The translations under genes and the position numbers were made by a program. From Sphingomonas yabuuchiae (lineage in GTDB: Bacteria; Pseudomonadota; Alphaproteobacteria; Sphingomonadales; Sphingomonadaceae): a DNA stretch of 33,416 nt. How positions within the stretch are numbered: position 1 is the stretch's first letter; the number at the start of each line of letters is the position of its first letter. Positions 1-6,865 of this stretch are shown here, one piece after another. The stretch covers positions 1-33,416 of the forward strand of contig NZ_LDTF01000056.1 of the NCBI RefSeq assembly GCF_001477495.1, in the 5' to 3' direction. The notes beneath the pieces were generated by a model, which did no database searches, had not been told where the DNA came from, and worked only from the letters and a program-made list of their open reading frames with translations.

Positions 1-83
1 TGCGGGAGGGGCTTACCGCGCCCCGCTTGCGACCCCGCCCCCAACGCGCCTAGGTACGGACCCACCGACCGAGGAGCCCCAAG
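1..83. other. Upstream region of sseA, left window edge
   Basis: No gene is visible. A GAGGAG ribosome-binding site at 71-76 lies seven bases before the sseA ATG at 84 and fixes that start. The promoter cannot be named with confidence from this short stretch. Confidence 0.5.
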
Positions 84-929
84 ATGCCGCCACTCATCAC
101 CCCGGAAGAGCTCGCCGCCATCGCAGGCGAGGCGGACCTGCGCATCCTCGACGTCACCTATTTCCTCGACGACCCGGACGGCACCAGGGCCCGACGCGGA
201 TTCGAGGACGGGCATATCCCCGGCGCCCGCTTCCTGCCGATGGGGGCGCTCGCCGATCCCGACAGCGACCTGCCGATGACGTTGCCCCCGGCCGAGTATT
301 TCGCCCATGTGCTGAGCGAGGCGGGTGTCGGCCATGCCGACCGGATCGTCCTCTACGACCGGTCGCCGCTGCACAGTTCCGCACGGGTCTGGTGGCTGCT
401 CAACCTCTTCGGTGCGCCATCGGTGGCGCTGCTCGACGGTGGGCTGGAGGCTTGGACAGCGGCAGGGCATCCCGTGATGGTCGGCCCGGCGGGCGCACCC
501 GAAGCCCCCGGCCTGTTCCTCGCGCAAGCCCATCTGGCCCGCGTGCGCAGCCTTCGCGAGGTCCGCACCCATGTCGAGGCGGGTGACGCCCAGATCGTCG
601 ATGCGCGCTCCCCCGGGCGCTTCGCCGGAGCCGAGCCCGAACCACGCCCCGGTGTCGAGCCCGGCCACATCCCCGGCGCATTCAACCTGCCCTATTCCCG
701 GTTGTTCGAGGCCGATGGTCGCTGGAAATCCCCGGACGCCATCGCGTCCGAATTCGCCGCCGCCGGGGTCGATCCCGCCAGGCCGATGGTCGCCACCTGT
801 GGCTCCGGCATCACCGCCTGCGTCCTCGCCTTCGGGGCGGAGCGGATCGGCGGCCTGGCGCCGGTCTATGACGGCAGCTGGACCGAATGGGGCTCCGACC
901 CCAGCACCCCCAAAGCGAAAGACGCTTGA
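84..929 (+). CDS. sseA: 3-mercaptopyruvate sulfurtransferase (two-domain rhodanese)
   Basis: The 281-residue length and two rhodanese domains (about residues 5-130 and 155-275) fit the SseA/MST family, which moves sulfur from 3-mercaptopyruvate to cyanide, thiols or proteins in the cytoplasm. The active-site loop is CGSGITA with catalytic Cys239; CGSG(V/I)TA is the mercaptopyruvate-type loop, unlike the CRKG type of thiosulfate sulfurtransferases. A GAGGAG site seven bases upstream supports the ATG. The stop is four bases before the metC start, so the two are almost certainly co-transcribed, which fits a shared role in cysteine and sulfur metabolism. There is no signal peptide. Identification of the family is firm; substrate preference is inferred from the loop. 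Confidence 0.93.
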   Translation: MPPLITPEELAAIAGEADLRILDVTYFLDDPDGTRARRGFEDGHIPGARFLPMGALADPDSDLPMTLPPAEYFAHVLSEAGVGHADRIVLYDRSPLHSSARVWWLLNLFGAPSVALLDGGLEAWTAAGHPVMVGPAGAPEAPGLFLAQAHLARVRSLREVRTHVEAGDAQIVDARSPGRFAGAEPEPRPGVEPGHIPGAFNLPYSRLFEADGRWKSPDAIASEFAAAGVDPARPMVATCGSGITACVLAFGAERIGGLAPVYDGSWTEWGSDPSTPKAKDA

Positions 930-933
930 GACG

Positions 934-2130
934 ATGACCGACGACGACCTGCCCATCAAGCCCGCCACCCGTCTGGTCCAGGCGGGCCGCCGCGCGGAAT
1001 GGACCAAGGGCGTGGTCAACGTCCCCGTCTGGCGCGGCTCGACGGTGCTGTACGACAATGTCGCCCATATGCGCGCCACCGGTGCGGGCGATCTGCACGA
1101 GAAGCTGTTCTACGGTCGCAAGGGCCTGCCCACCCAATGGTCGCTGGCCGATGCGCTGACCAGCCTGGAGCCGGGGGCGGAGGCGACCTTCCTCTACCCC
1201 TCAGGCGTGGCGGCGATCGCGGCGGCCTTGCTGTCCGTGCTGTCGCCCGGCGACGAACTGCTGCTGGTCGACAGCGCTTACGACCCGACGCGTGGGCTGG
1301 CGACCGGCTTGCTCGCGCGGATGGGAATCACGACGCGCTTCTATGATCCGCTGGTCGGCGCGGGCATTGCCGAGCTGATCGGCCCGACCACACGCGCGAT
1401 CTTTCTCGAAAGCCCCGGTTCACTGACGTTCGAGGTGCAGGATATTCCCGCCATCGTCGAAGTTGCCAAGGCCAGGGGCATCACCACGATCCTCGACAAC
1501 ACCTGGGCGACGCCGCTCTTCTTCCCGGCGATCGCAAAGGGCGTCGACCTGACGGTGCTGGCCTGCACCAAGTACATCGTCGGCCATTCGGACGCGATGC
1601 TGGGGTCGGTGACCGCCGCGCCATCGCATTGGGCGGCCTTGCGCGACACGAGTTTCCAGCTGGGGCAGGTCGCCAGTCCCGACGACGCCTATCTGGGCAG
1701 CCGGGGCCTGCGCACCATGGGCGTCCGCCTCGCCCAGCATCAGGCCAGCGCGCTGACCATCGCCAAATGGCTGGCCGAACAGCAGGGCGTGGCGCAGGTT
1801 CTGCATCCCGCCTTGCCCTCCTGTCCCGGCCATGACGTGTTCGCGCGGGATTTCCTGGGGTCGAGCGGGTTGTTCGCTTTCGTGCTCGACGGTGGCAACG
1901 ACGCCGCGCGCACCGCGATGCTCGATGGCCTCGCGCATTTCGGACTCGGGTTCAGCTGGGGCGGCTATGAGAGCCTCGCTATCCCGGCCGACCCGCATCG
2001 CTATCGCAGCGTGACCAGGCGTGATTTCGCCGGGCCGCTGATCCGGCTCCAGATCGGGCTGGAGGATGTGGACGATCTGATCGCCGATCTCGACCGGGGG
2101 CTTGCCCGCTTTCGGGCCGCGCGCGGATGA
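934..2130 (+). CDS. metC: Cystathionine beta-lyase, PLP-dependent
   Basis: This 398-residue Cys/Met-metabolism PLP enzyme would cleave cystathionine to homocysteine, pyruvate and ammonia in methionine synthesis. The PLP lysine is Lys213 in TKYIVGHSD, a context typical of bacterial MetC (E. coli uses Lys210). A YGRKGLPT segment near residue 57 forms the phosphate-binding arm from the neighbouring subunit. The reading frame stays open upstream inside sseA, but family alignment begins at MTDDDLPIKP, so the ATG at 934 is chosen; its ribosome-binding site is weak, consistent with translational coupling to sseA. The stop overlaps the next start as ATGA. A gamma-lyase activity cannot be excluded from sequence. 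Confidence 0.92.
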   Translation: MTDDDLPIKPATRLVQAGRRAEWTKGVVNVPVWRGSTVLYDNVAHMRATGAGDLHEKLFYGRKGLPTQWSLADALTSLEPGAEATFLYPSGVAAIAAALLSVLSPGDELLLVDSAYDPTRGLATGLLARMGITTRFYDPLVGAGIAELIGPTTRAIFLESPGSLTFEVQDIPAIVEVAKARGITTILDNTWATPLFFPAIAKGVDLTVLACTKYIVGHSDAMLGSVTAAPSHWAALRDTSFQLGQVASPDDAYLGSRGLRTMGVRLAQHQASALTIAKWLAEQQGVAQVLHPALPSCPGHDVFARDFLGSSGLFAFVLDGGNDAARTAMLDGLAHFGLGFSWGGYESLAIPADPHRYRSVTRRDFAGPLIRLQIGLEDVDDLIADLDRGLARFRAARG

Positions 2131-3419
2131 CCCTGTTCGAATGGCTTCAGGCGAGCGGCATTGAATTGCCGACCCGCGCCGAGGCCATGGAGGCGGCGGT
2201 CGCCTCGGTCCTGACGCTCGCCATGCTGGCGGGCGGCGTGATCGCGGGGCGCAAGCTCGGCCCGCCCATCGCCGCTATGGTGCAGCGTTTCGCCATCGCC
2301 AAGGGCGAGGCACTGCACGCGCGGATCTGCGCGATCACCCGGCATGGCACCGCTGCCTTCCTGCTGATGACGCTGGGCGCGATCTGGCCGTGGGATTCGC
2401 TGGCGGGGGTGCCGATCGGGCTGGCCCTGGGTGCGTCGGTGGCGCGCGCGGGGTTCCAGCTGCTGCGCGGGCTGAACCTGCCGCGCTGGCTGGCCTGGGT
2501 CTTTGCCATCGTGTGTTTCGTGGCGTTGTTCAGCCGCGAGATCGGCGGGCTGGAGCCGGTCAGCCGCCTGGCCGAGCAGATCGGCTTTACCATCGGCTCG
2601 CGGCGATTCTCGGTCATGCTGCTGGTGACGATGCTGGTCACGGTGATCGCGATTCTCGCCGTCACCCGTGCCGTCACGCGCATCACCGAGCAGTGGATCG
2701 GCCATGCGCGCGGGTTGGACCCGACGCAGAAGCTGCTCGCGCAGAAACTCGCCAGCATCGCCATCGTCGTCCTCGCCTTCTTCTTCGCGATGGACCTGCT
2801 GGAGATCGACCTGACCAGCCTGGCACTGTTCTCGGGCGGGTTCGGCCTGGCGATCGGGTTCGGATTGCAGAAGACGATCGGCAATCTGATCGCCGGGATC
2901 ATCCTGTTGATGGACCGCTCGATCAAGCCGGGCGACGTCATCGCGCTCCAGAACGAAATCGGCTGGGTGAACAAGATCGGGGTGCGCGCCGTCTCGATCA
3001 TCACCCGCGACGGCAAGGAGCATCTGATTCCCAACGAGAATCTGATGACGCAGGAGGTGGAGAACTGGTCCTATTCCGACCGTAACGTCCGCGTCCGCAT
3101 TCCCGTTTCGATTGCTTATGACAACGACCTGAAGCTGGCGCAGGAACTGATGCTGCGCGCCGCGCGCGAATCACCACGCGTCCTGAAAAGCCCCAAGCCG
3201 ACCGTCTGGCTGATGAGCTTTGGCGATTATGCGCTCCAGCATGAAATCCTGGCGTGGATCAGCGACCCGGAAAGCGGCGTCGGCAACGTCCGTTCCGACG
3301 TGCTCAACCGCCTGTGGTTCCTCTTTAAAGAGCATGGCATCGGCCTGCCCTATCCCCAGCGTGACATCCATATCCGATCGCTGCCGACGGGGGTTCGGCA
3401 CGAAAATCTCGACGCCTGA
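2127..3419 (+). CDS. MscS-family mechanosensitive ion channel
   Basis: The 430-residue membrane protein has about five or six hydrophobic segments in its first 240 residues. They are followed by the MscS pore/beta-domain signature around residues 230-275, with FGLAIGFGLQKTIGNLIAGI and then LLMDRSIKPGDVI. The soluble beta and alpha/beta domains follow to the C-terminus. It should gate in the inner membrane under turgor stress. It is longer than E. coli MscS (286 residues), because of extra N-terminal helices. The start overlaps the metC stop by four bases, so it is the third gene of the sseA-metC operon. The coupling of a channel to two sulfur enzymes is unexplained. No obvious terminator follows. 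Confidence 0.9.
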   Translation: MTLFEWLQASGIELPTRAEAMEAAVASVLTLAMLAGGVIAGRKLGPPIAAMVQRFAIAKGEALHARICAITRHGTAAFLLMTLGAIWPWDSLAGVPIGLALGASVARAGFQLLRGLNLPRWLAWVFAIVCFVALFSREIGGLEPVSRLAEQIGFTIGSRRFSVMLLVTMLVTVIAILAVTRAVTRITEQWIGHARGLDPTQKLLAQKLASIAIVVLAFFFAMDLLEIDLTSLALFSGGFGLAIGFGLQKTIGNLIAGIILLMDRSIKPGDVIALQNEIGWVNKIGVRAVSIITRDGKEHLIPNENLMTQEVENWSYSDRNVRVRIPVSIAYDNDLKLAQELMLRAARESPRVLKSPKPTVWLMSFGDYALQHEILAWISDPESGVGNVRSDVLNRLWFLFKEHGIGLPYPQRDIHIRSLPTGVRHENLDA

Positions 3420-3615
3420 TCTGTGTTATTCACGCAACATCGCGTCATCCGAGCATCATTCAGCGTTCGATTATACTTGTGCAGCGCACCACGGCCTGCC
3501 AATCTTTCACCACTCGCCAAGGCAGACGGTCCGCCGGGTTTGACCCGACACATAGAGGCCGCACCGATGCGAGGTTGCAGGTGAGAACATCGAATTTCCG
3601 TTTGAAAGGGAAACG
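3420..3615. other. Intergenic region ahead of the first TorF gene
   Basis: No gene seen in these 196 bases. The base composition is less GC-rich than its surroundings and includes a TATACT box at 3472-3477 without a convincing -35 partner, so a promoter here is likely but not placed. AAGGGA at 3607-3612 is a good ribosome-binding site for the gene at 3616. Confidence 0.4.
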
Positions 3616-4455
3616 ATGCGCTTCTCCACGATCCTCCTTGGCGGCCTCTCGCTGGTCGCCGCGACGCCCGCCTTTGCGCAGGATAGCGCCGGTGCGGACA
3701 CCGCGCCGCCCTCGCCGATCACGGTCAGCGGCAGCGCCGCGATCCTGACCGACTATCGTCTTCGCGGCGTGTCGCAGACCAACAAGAACGCCGCCGTCCA
3801 GGCGGCACTGACCGTCGCGCATGAAAGCGGCTTCTATATCGGCACCTTCGCGTCGAACCTGGCGGGCTGGGGCACGTTCGGCGGCGCCAATATGGAACTG
3901 GACGGCATTGCCGGGTACAAGCACACATACGGCACCGCGACCGTCGATGCGGGCGTGACCTGGTACACCTATCCGGGTGGCGCGTCCGAGACCGATGTGG
4001 TCGAGTTCTTCGGTCGCCTGTCGGGCACCGCCGGTCCCGCGACGCTGACCGCGGGGGCCTATTACGCTCCTAAGCAGACCTCGCTCGGCAACTTCTCCAA
4101 CACCTCGTACAGCCGGGGCCAGCGTTGGGATAACGTCTATCTGACCGGCGACGGCGCGGCGGGCATTCCGGGTACGCCGATCACCGCCAAGGCGCATATC
4201 GGCTATTCCAAGGGCAATCCGGGCCTGGGCCCCAACGGCACCAGCCTGTCGCCGACCGGCAGCTACTGGGACTGGTCGCTGGGCGCCGATGTCGCGGCGT
4301 ACAAGAACCTGACCTTCAACGTGTCCTATATCGACACCGACATCACCAAGGCGAAGGCCGCCTATATCCAGCCGAACTTCTCGCAATATCAGACGCCGGG
4401 GGGCGCCTCGATCTCGGATGCGACGGTGGTGTTCTCGCTGACCGCCGCTTTCTAG
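3616..4455 (+). CDS. TorF-family putative porin
   Basis: The 279-residue protein begins with a signal peptide (cleavage after ATPAFA, about residue 22). It continues as an amphipathic beta-barrel ending in an aromatic residue (VVFSLTAAF), as outer-membrane proteins do. The start of the mature part, with GSAAILTDYRLRGVSQT, is the hallmark of the TorF (Gcw_chp) family of putative porins common in alpha- and gammaproteobacteria. The substrate is unknown. It is a single-gene unit: a strong ribosome-binding site precedes it and an intrinsic terminator follows 28 bases after the stop. A second, more divergent member lies at 13671-14411. The family call is firm; a porin role is family inference. Confidence 0.9.
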   Translation: MRFSTILLGGLSLVAATPAFAQDSAGADTAPPSPITVSGSAAILTDYRLRGVSQTNKNAAVQAALTVAHESGFYIGTFASNLAGWGTFGGANMELDGIAGYKHTYGTATVDAGVTWYTYPGGASETDVVEFFGRLSGTAGPATLTAGAYYAPKQTSLGNFSNTSYSRGQRWDNVYLTGDGAAGIPGTPITAKAHIGYSKGNPGLGPNGTSLSPTGSYWDWSLGADVAAYKNLTFNVSYIDTDITKAKAAYIQPNFSQYQTPGGASISDATVVFSLTAAF

Positions 4456-4483
4456 GACATATAATGGCATTTCGGGGGTGAAG

Positions 4484-4513
4484 GGGCGGTGCCGGTGACG
4501 GCGCCGCCCTTTT
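4484..4513 (+). terminator. Intrinsic terminator of the TorF gene
   Basis: An 11-base-pair G+C-rich stem (4484-4494 with 4499-4509, one T:G wobble) closes a GTGA tetraloop and is followed by TTTT at 4510-4513. It is placed 28 bases after the stop codon at 4455. Confidence 0.88.
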
Positions 4514-4595
4514 CCATGACCGGGGCCGGGAAGCCCCCTCGCCTTGTGCCAAAGGCGCGCCTAAGCTGACGCTCTCTTGTCGTGGAGTGCGTTCG

Positions 4596-5750
4596 ATGAT
4601 CCGGTTCCGCCACGCTGCCCTGTCCTACGGCCTGTTGTCCGCGCTTGTCGTTCCATCCGCCGCGGCCTGGTCGCTCCAGAATGCCGTCCCCATCGCCCCG
4701 GTCAAGCCCGGTGTCTCGGGCCGGGTGCTGGTCCAGTGGATGCCGGGCGAGATACGGTGCAATGGCGTGGCGGTGACGGGACAGCCGATCCGGCGGCCCT
4801 GGAACCAGCTGGGTTGGAGCGGCAACGAGACGCAGCGCGCCGTGACCCTCCGCTTCGCCATCGACCCGAGCGGTCGTCCGGTCTCACTGACCCGCGAAAC
4901 GATGGCCTATGTGCCCCTGTCCGAGGATGTCGCGCCCGCGCTGGCCGCCAGCCGTTTTGCCGCCCGGTCGCCGCAACAGGATTGCTCCGTCACCTATGTG
5001 ATGCGCGGGAGCGCCCTGATGGCGGCGGATGCGCAGGAACTGATGGCCTATACGGTCCACCCGGTGTCGGGGCCGCTGCCGGACGAAGGGTGGCAGCGGA
5101 TTCGCGAGGCGGCTGGCGACTGCCTGACCAATCCCCAGCCCCAGCCGCTCGAACGGCATTTCCCCGACTTCGCGACCATAGCCGCGACCCCCGGCGTGCA
5201 GGACTGGTCGATGATCCGGTACGACATCGATGCGAGCGGACGGACGCGTGGGGCGGCGCTGCTGGCGGGCACCGGCAACCGGGCACTGGATGGCGCTGCG
5301 CTGAAGGCGATCCGCGAGTCGCGCTTTACCAAGGGGGCGAAGACCGGGTGCCTCTATCCCTATTGGCGCGTCGCGGCGAAGCTGCCCGCCCCCGACATGC
5401 CCGAGGCGATCCGCGCCACCAAGCTCGCGGGCAACTGCCCCGACGAACATGGCTGGGCCGTGCCGCCGCAGCTTCGCTTTCCCGAATCCTATCGCCGCCG
5501 CTCGATCGAGGGCTGGGCGGTCATCGGCTATGACGTCGCGCCCTGGGGCCAGACGGGCAATCTGAGGGTCATCGCGGCCCAACCCTCCGATGAGTTCGGG
5601 ACGCAGGCGCTGGGCATGATCCGCGACGCCAAGCTGCCGAGCAGTCCGCAGGGCTATACCGGCTGTGTCGACCGGGTGCGGTTCAAGATCGCCCCGGAGC
5701 CCGCGCCGAACGCTGGCGGTGAAGGCGGCGCGCCGGTGCCTGGGTCCTGA
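4596..5750 (+). CDS. Secreted protein with three TonB-C-like repeats, unrecognised
   Basis: I do not recognise this gene as a named family. The 384-residue product has a signal peptide (to about residue 24, VPSAAA). Three repeats follow, each with the pattern of a TonB C-terminal-like fold: a strand with an I-D-x-x-G turn, then a D-x-x-A-L-x-x-I-x-x-S-R-F-like helix, then a strand. The clearest is the second (RYDIDASGR, later LDGAALKAIRESRF). There are exactly six cysteines, at residues 55/130, 176/252 and 281/357, so each repeat is bracketed by a pair 75-76 residues apart. No membrane anchor or proline-rich linker is present, so it is not a classic TonB. The ATG at 4596 is preferred over the in-frame GTG at 4587, because GGAG at 4584-4587 is eight bases before the ATG. 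A hairpin repeat follows directly after the stop. Confidence 0.85.
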   Translation: MIRFRHAALSYGLLSALVVPSAAAWSLQNAVPIAPVKPGVSGRVLVQWMPGEIRCNGVAVTGQPIRRPWNQLGWSGNETQRAVTLRFAIDPSGRPVSLTRETMAYVPLSEDVAPALAASRFAARSPQQDCSVTYVMRGSALMAADAQELMAYTVHPVSGPLPDEGWQRIREAAGDCLTNPQPQPLERHFPDFATIAATPGVQDWSMIRYDIDASGRTRGAALLAGTGNRALDGAALKAIRESRFTKGAKTGCLYPYWRVAAKLPAPDMPEAIRATKLAGNCPDEHGWAVPPQLRFPESYRRRSIEGWAVIGYDVAPWGQTGNLRVIAAQPSDEFGTQALGMIRDAKLPSSPQGYTGCVDRVRFKIAPEPAPNAGGEGGAPVPGS

Positions 5751-5755
5751 CCTGA

Positions 5756-5881
5756 TCCTCCCCGGCACGGGGAGGTGGCAGGGCGAAGCCCTGACGGAGG
5801 GGGATCGCCGCGAATGGCGGCCATTGCCGCACGCCCCCTCCACCATGCTCCGCATGGTCCCCCTCCCCTTGCAGGGGAGGA
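5756..5881. repeat. Long hairpin repeat, copy A
   Basis: Copy A of a family with two further full copies at 26889-27022 and 28834-28958. It contains an outer left hairpin (CCTCCCC 5757-5763 with GGGGAGG 5769-5775) and a stem CAGGGC-gaa-GCCCTG (5779-5793). A copy-specific palindrome follows (AATGGC-g-GCCATT, 5813-5825), then ACCATGC-tcc-GCATGGT (5842-5858), and an outer right hairpin (5862-5880). It begins five bases after a stop codon and lies between two convergent genes. REP/MITE-like in style; no coding capacity. Confidence 0.85.
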
Positions 5882-5896
5882 ATAAGACCTCAATCA

Positions 5897-5933
5897 AAAA
5901 GGGCCGGACAGGCGATCCGCCCCCGGCCCTTTT
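5897..5933 (-). terminator. Terminator of the ribF-ileS-lspA-DUF3035 operon
   Basis: An 11-base-pair outer stem (5897-5907 with 5923-5933) encloses a small inner hairpin (GGCG-atc-CGCC, 5911-5921). A-runs and T-runs flank the core on both sides, so it could work in either direction. It is 20 bases past the stop of the DUF3035 gene. Confidence 0.8.
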
Positions 5934-5952
5934 CCTCAATCGTCGTGCGGCG

Positions 5953-6366
5953 TCACTTGGTGGCGGCGCGGGCGTCCTGGCCGTCGCCTTCGGGGGCGGC
6001 GACGATGTCGCGGGTCGTCGCGCCCTTGTCGACGACGTTCGTACCGGGATCGCCGACCGACGAGCGGATGCCCGTATCGGCGCTATCGGCCCCGGCATTC
6101 TGCACCAGGCCATATTCGGACTGGCTGCGCGCCGCCTGACCGCCGAACAGCGCATCCAGCGTCTGCTGCTGGCCGCTACGGGTCTGGACCGGGGCGGCGC
6201 CCGGCTGCGGCGGGACCAGCGCGAAGTCGGGCGGGATCACCAGCGAGGGCTGGCGCGCGACGGCGAATTCGTCGGGGCGCGCCCGGTCCAGGCCACGACC
6301 GGCCCCACATCCCGTCAGCAACGCGGCGCAGGACAGACCTGCGATGACGGGCACCAACTTACGCAT
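5953..6366 (-). CDS. DUF3035-family lipoprotein (BamF-like)
   Basis: The 137-residue product starts MRKLVPVIAG and carries a lipoprotein signal peptide with lipobox LLTGC, so the mature chain begins at Cys20. The segment PDEFAVARQPSLVIPPDF is the recognisable core of the DUF3035 family. In alphaproteobacteria that family has been linked to the BAM outer-membrane assembly machinery as BamF; this link is family knowledge, not shown here. The ATG at 6366 is chosen over an earlier one at 6396, because GGAG lies seven to ten bases upstream and the signal peptide then starts correctly. The start overlaps the lspA stop by eight bases (ATGCGTAA). LspA, encoded just upstream, would process this very lipoprotein. 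The rest of the chain is low-complexity and probably disordered. Confidence 0.82.
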   Translation of the reverse strand: MRKLVPVIAGLSCAALLTGCGAGRGLDRARPDEFAVARQPSLVIPPDFALVPPQPGAAPVQTRSGQQQTLDALFGGQAARSQSEYGLVQNAGADSADTGIRSSVGDPGTNVVDKGATTRDIVAAPEGDGQDARAATK

Positions 6367-6865
6367 TGCTCTTCTCCACGGGAGCGGGCCGGTCACGCAC
6401 GAGAAGCGCGCGGGCCAGCAAAACCAGAACGCCTATCGTAATCGCTGCATCGGCGACATTGAAGACCAAAAAGGGACGCCACTCGCCGAAGTGCAGATCG
6501 GCGAAGTCGACGACATAACCAAAGCGCACCCGGTCGAGGATATTGCCCAGCGCGCCGCCCAGCACACAGCCGAGCGCGACCTGATCGACCGGATTGCGCT
6601 CGCGCGTCATCCAGAAACCGACCGCCAGCGCGATCGCCCCGGTCATAGCCACCAATGCCCAGCGCGACGCGCTGCTGTCGGCGGTCAGCAGGCCCAGCGA
6701 AATGCCGTAATTGGGCACGAAACGCAGGTTGAAGATCGGCATGATCTCACGAACGTCACCCAGTGACCGCAGGCCCATCGGCCCGGCCACCGCCCATTTG
6801 ATGACTTGATCGACCAGGAACAGCGCCAGCGCCGTCACCAGTCCACGCTTGGGCAGATTAGCCAT
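6359..6865 (-). CDS. lspA: Lipoprotein signal peptidase (signal peptidase II)
   Basis: This inner-membrane aspartyl protease cleaves lipoprotein signal peptides after lipidation. The 168-residue protein has four hydrophobic segments. The family motifs are visible: NYGISLG (N-x-G box), GNILDR, VVDFAD and FNVADAAI, the last two holding the catalytic aspartate pair. The start is set at ATG 6865 (MANLPKRG), which overlaps the ileS stop by eight bases as ATGGCTAA; an earlier in-frame ATG would extend deep into ileS and lacks family support. The ileS-lspA order is widely conserved in bacteria. The box NYGISLG replaces the more usual N-x-G-x-A-F-G. Confidence 0.95.
   Translation of the reverse strand: MANLPKRGLVTALALFLVDQVIKWAVAGPMGLRSLGDVREIMPIFNLRFVPNYGISLGLLTADSSASRWALVAMTGAIALAVGFWMTRERNPVDQVALGCVLGGALGNILDRVRFGYVVDFADLHFGEWRPFLVFNVADAAITIGVLVLLARALLVRDRPAPVEKSNA

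Noticed and set aside
571..933. Extension of metC into sseA
   Set aside because: The frame is open but the residues match no part of the PLP family; the real start is 934.
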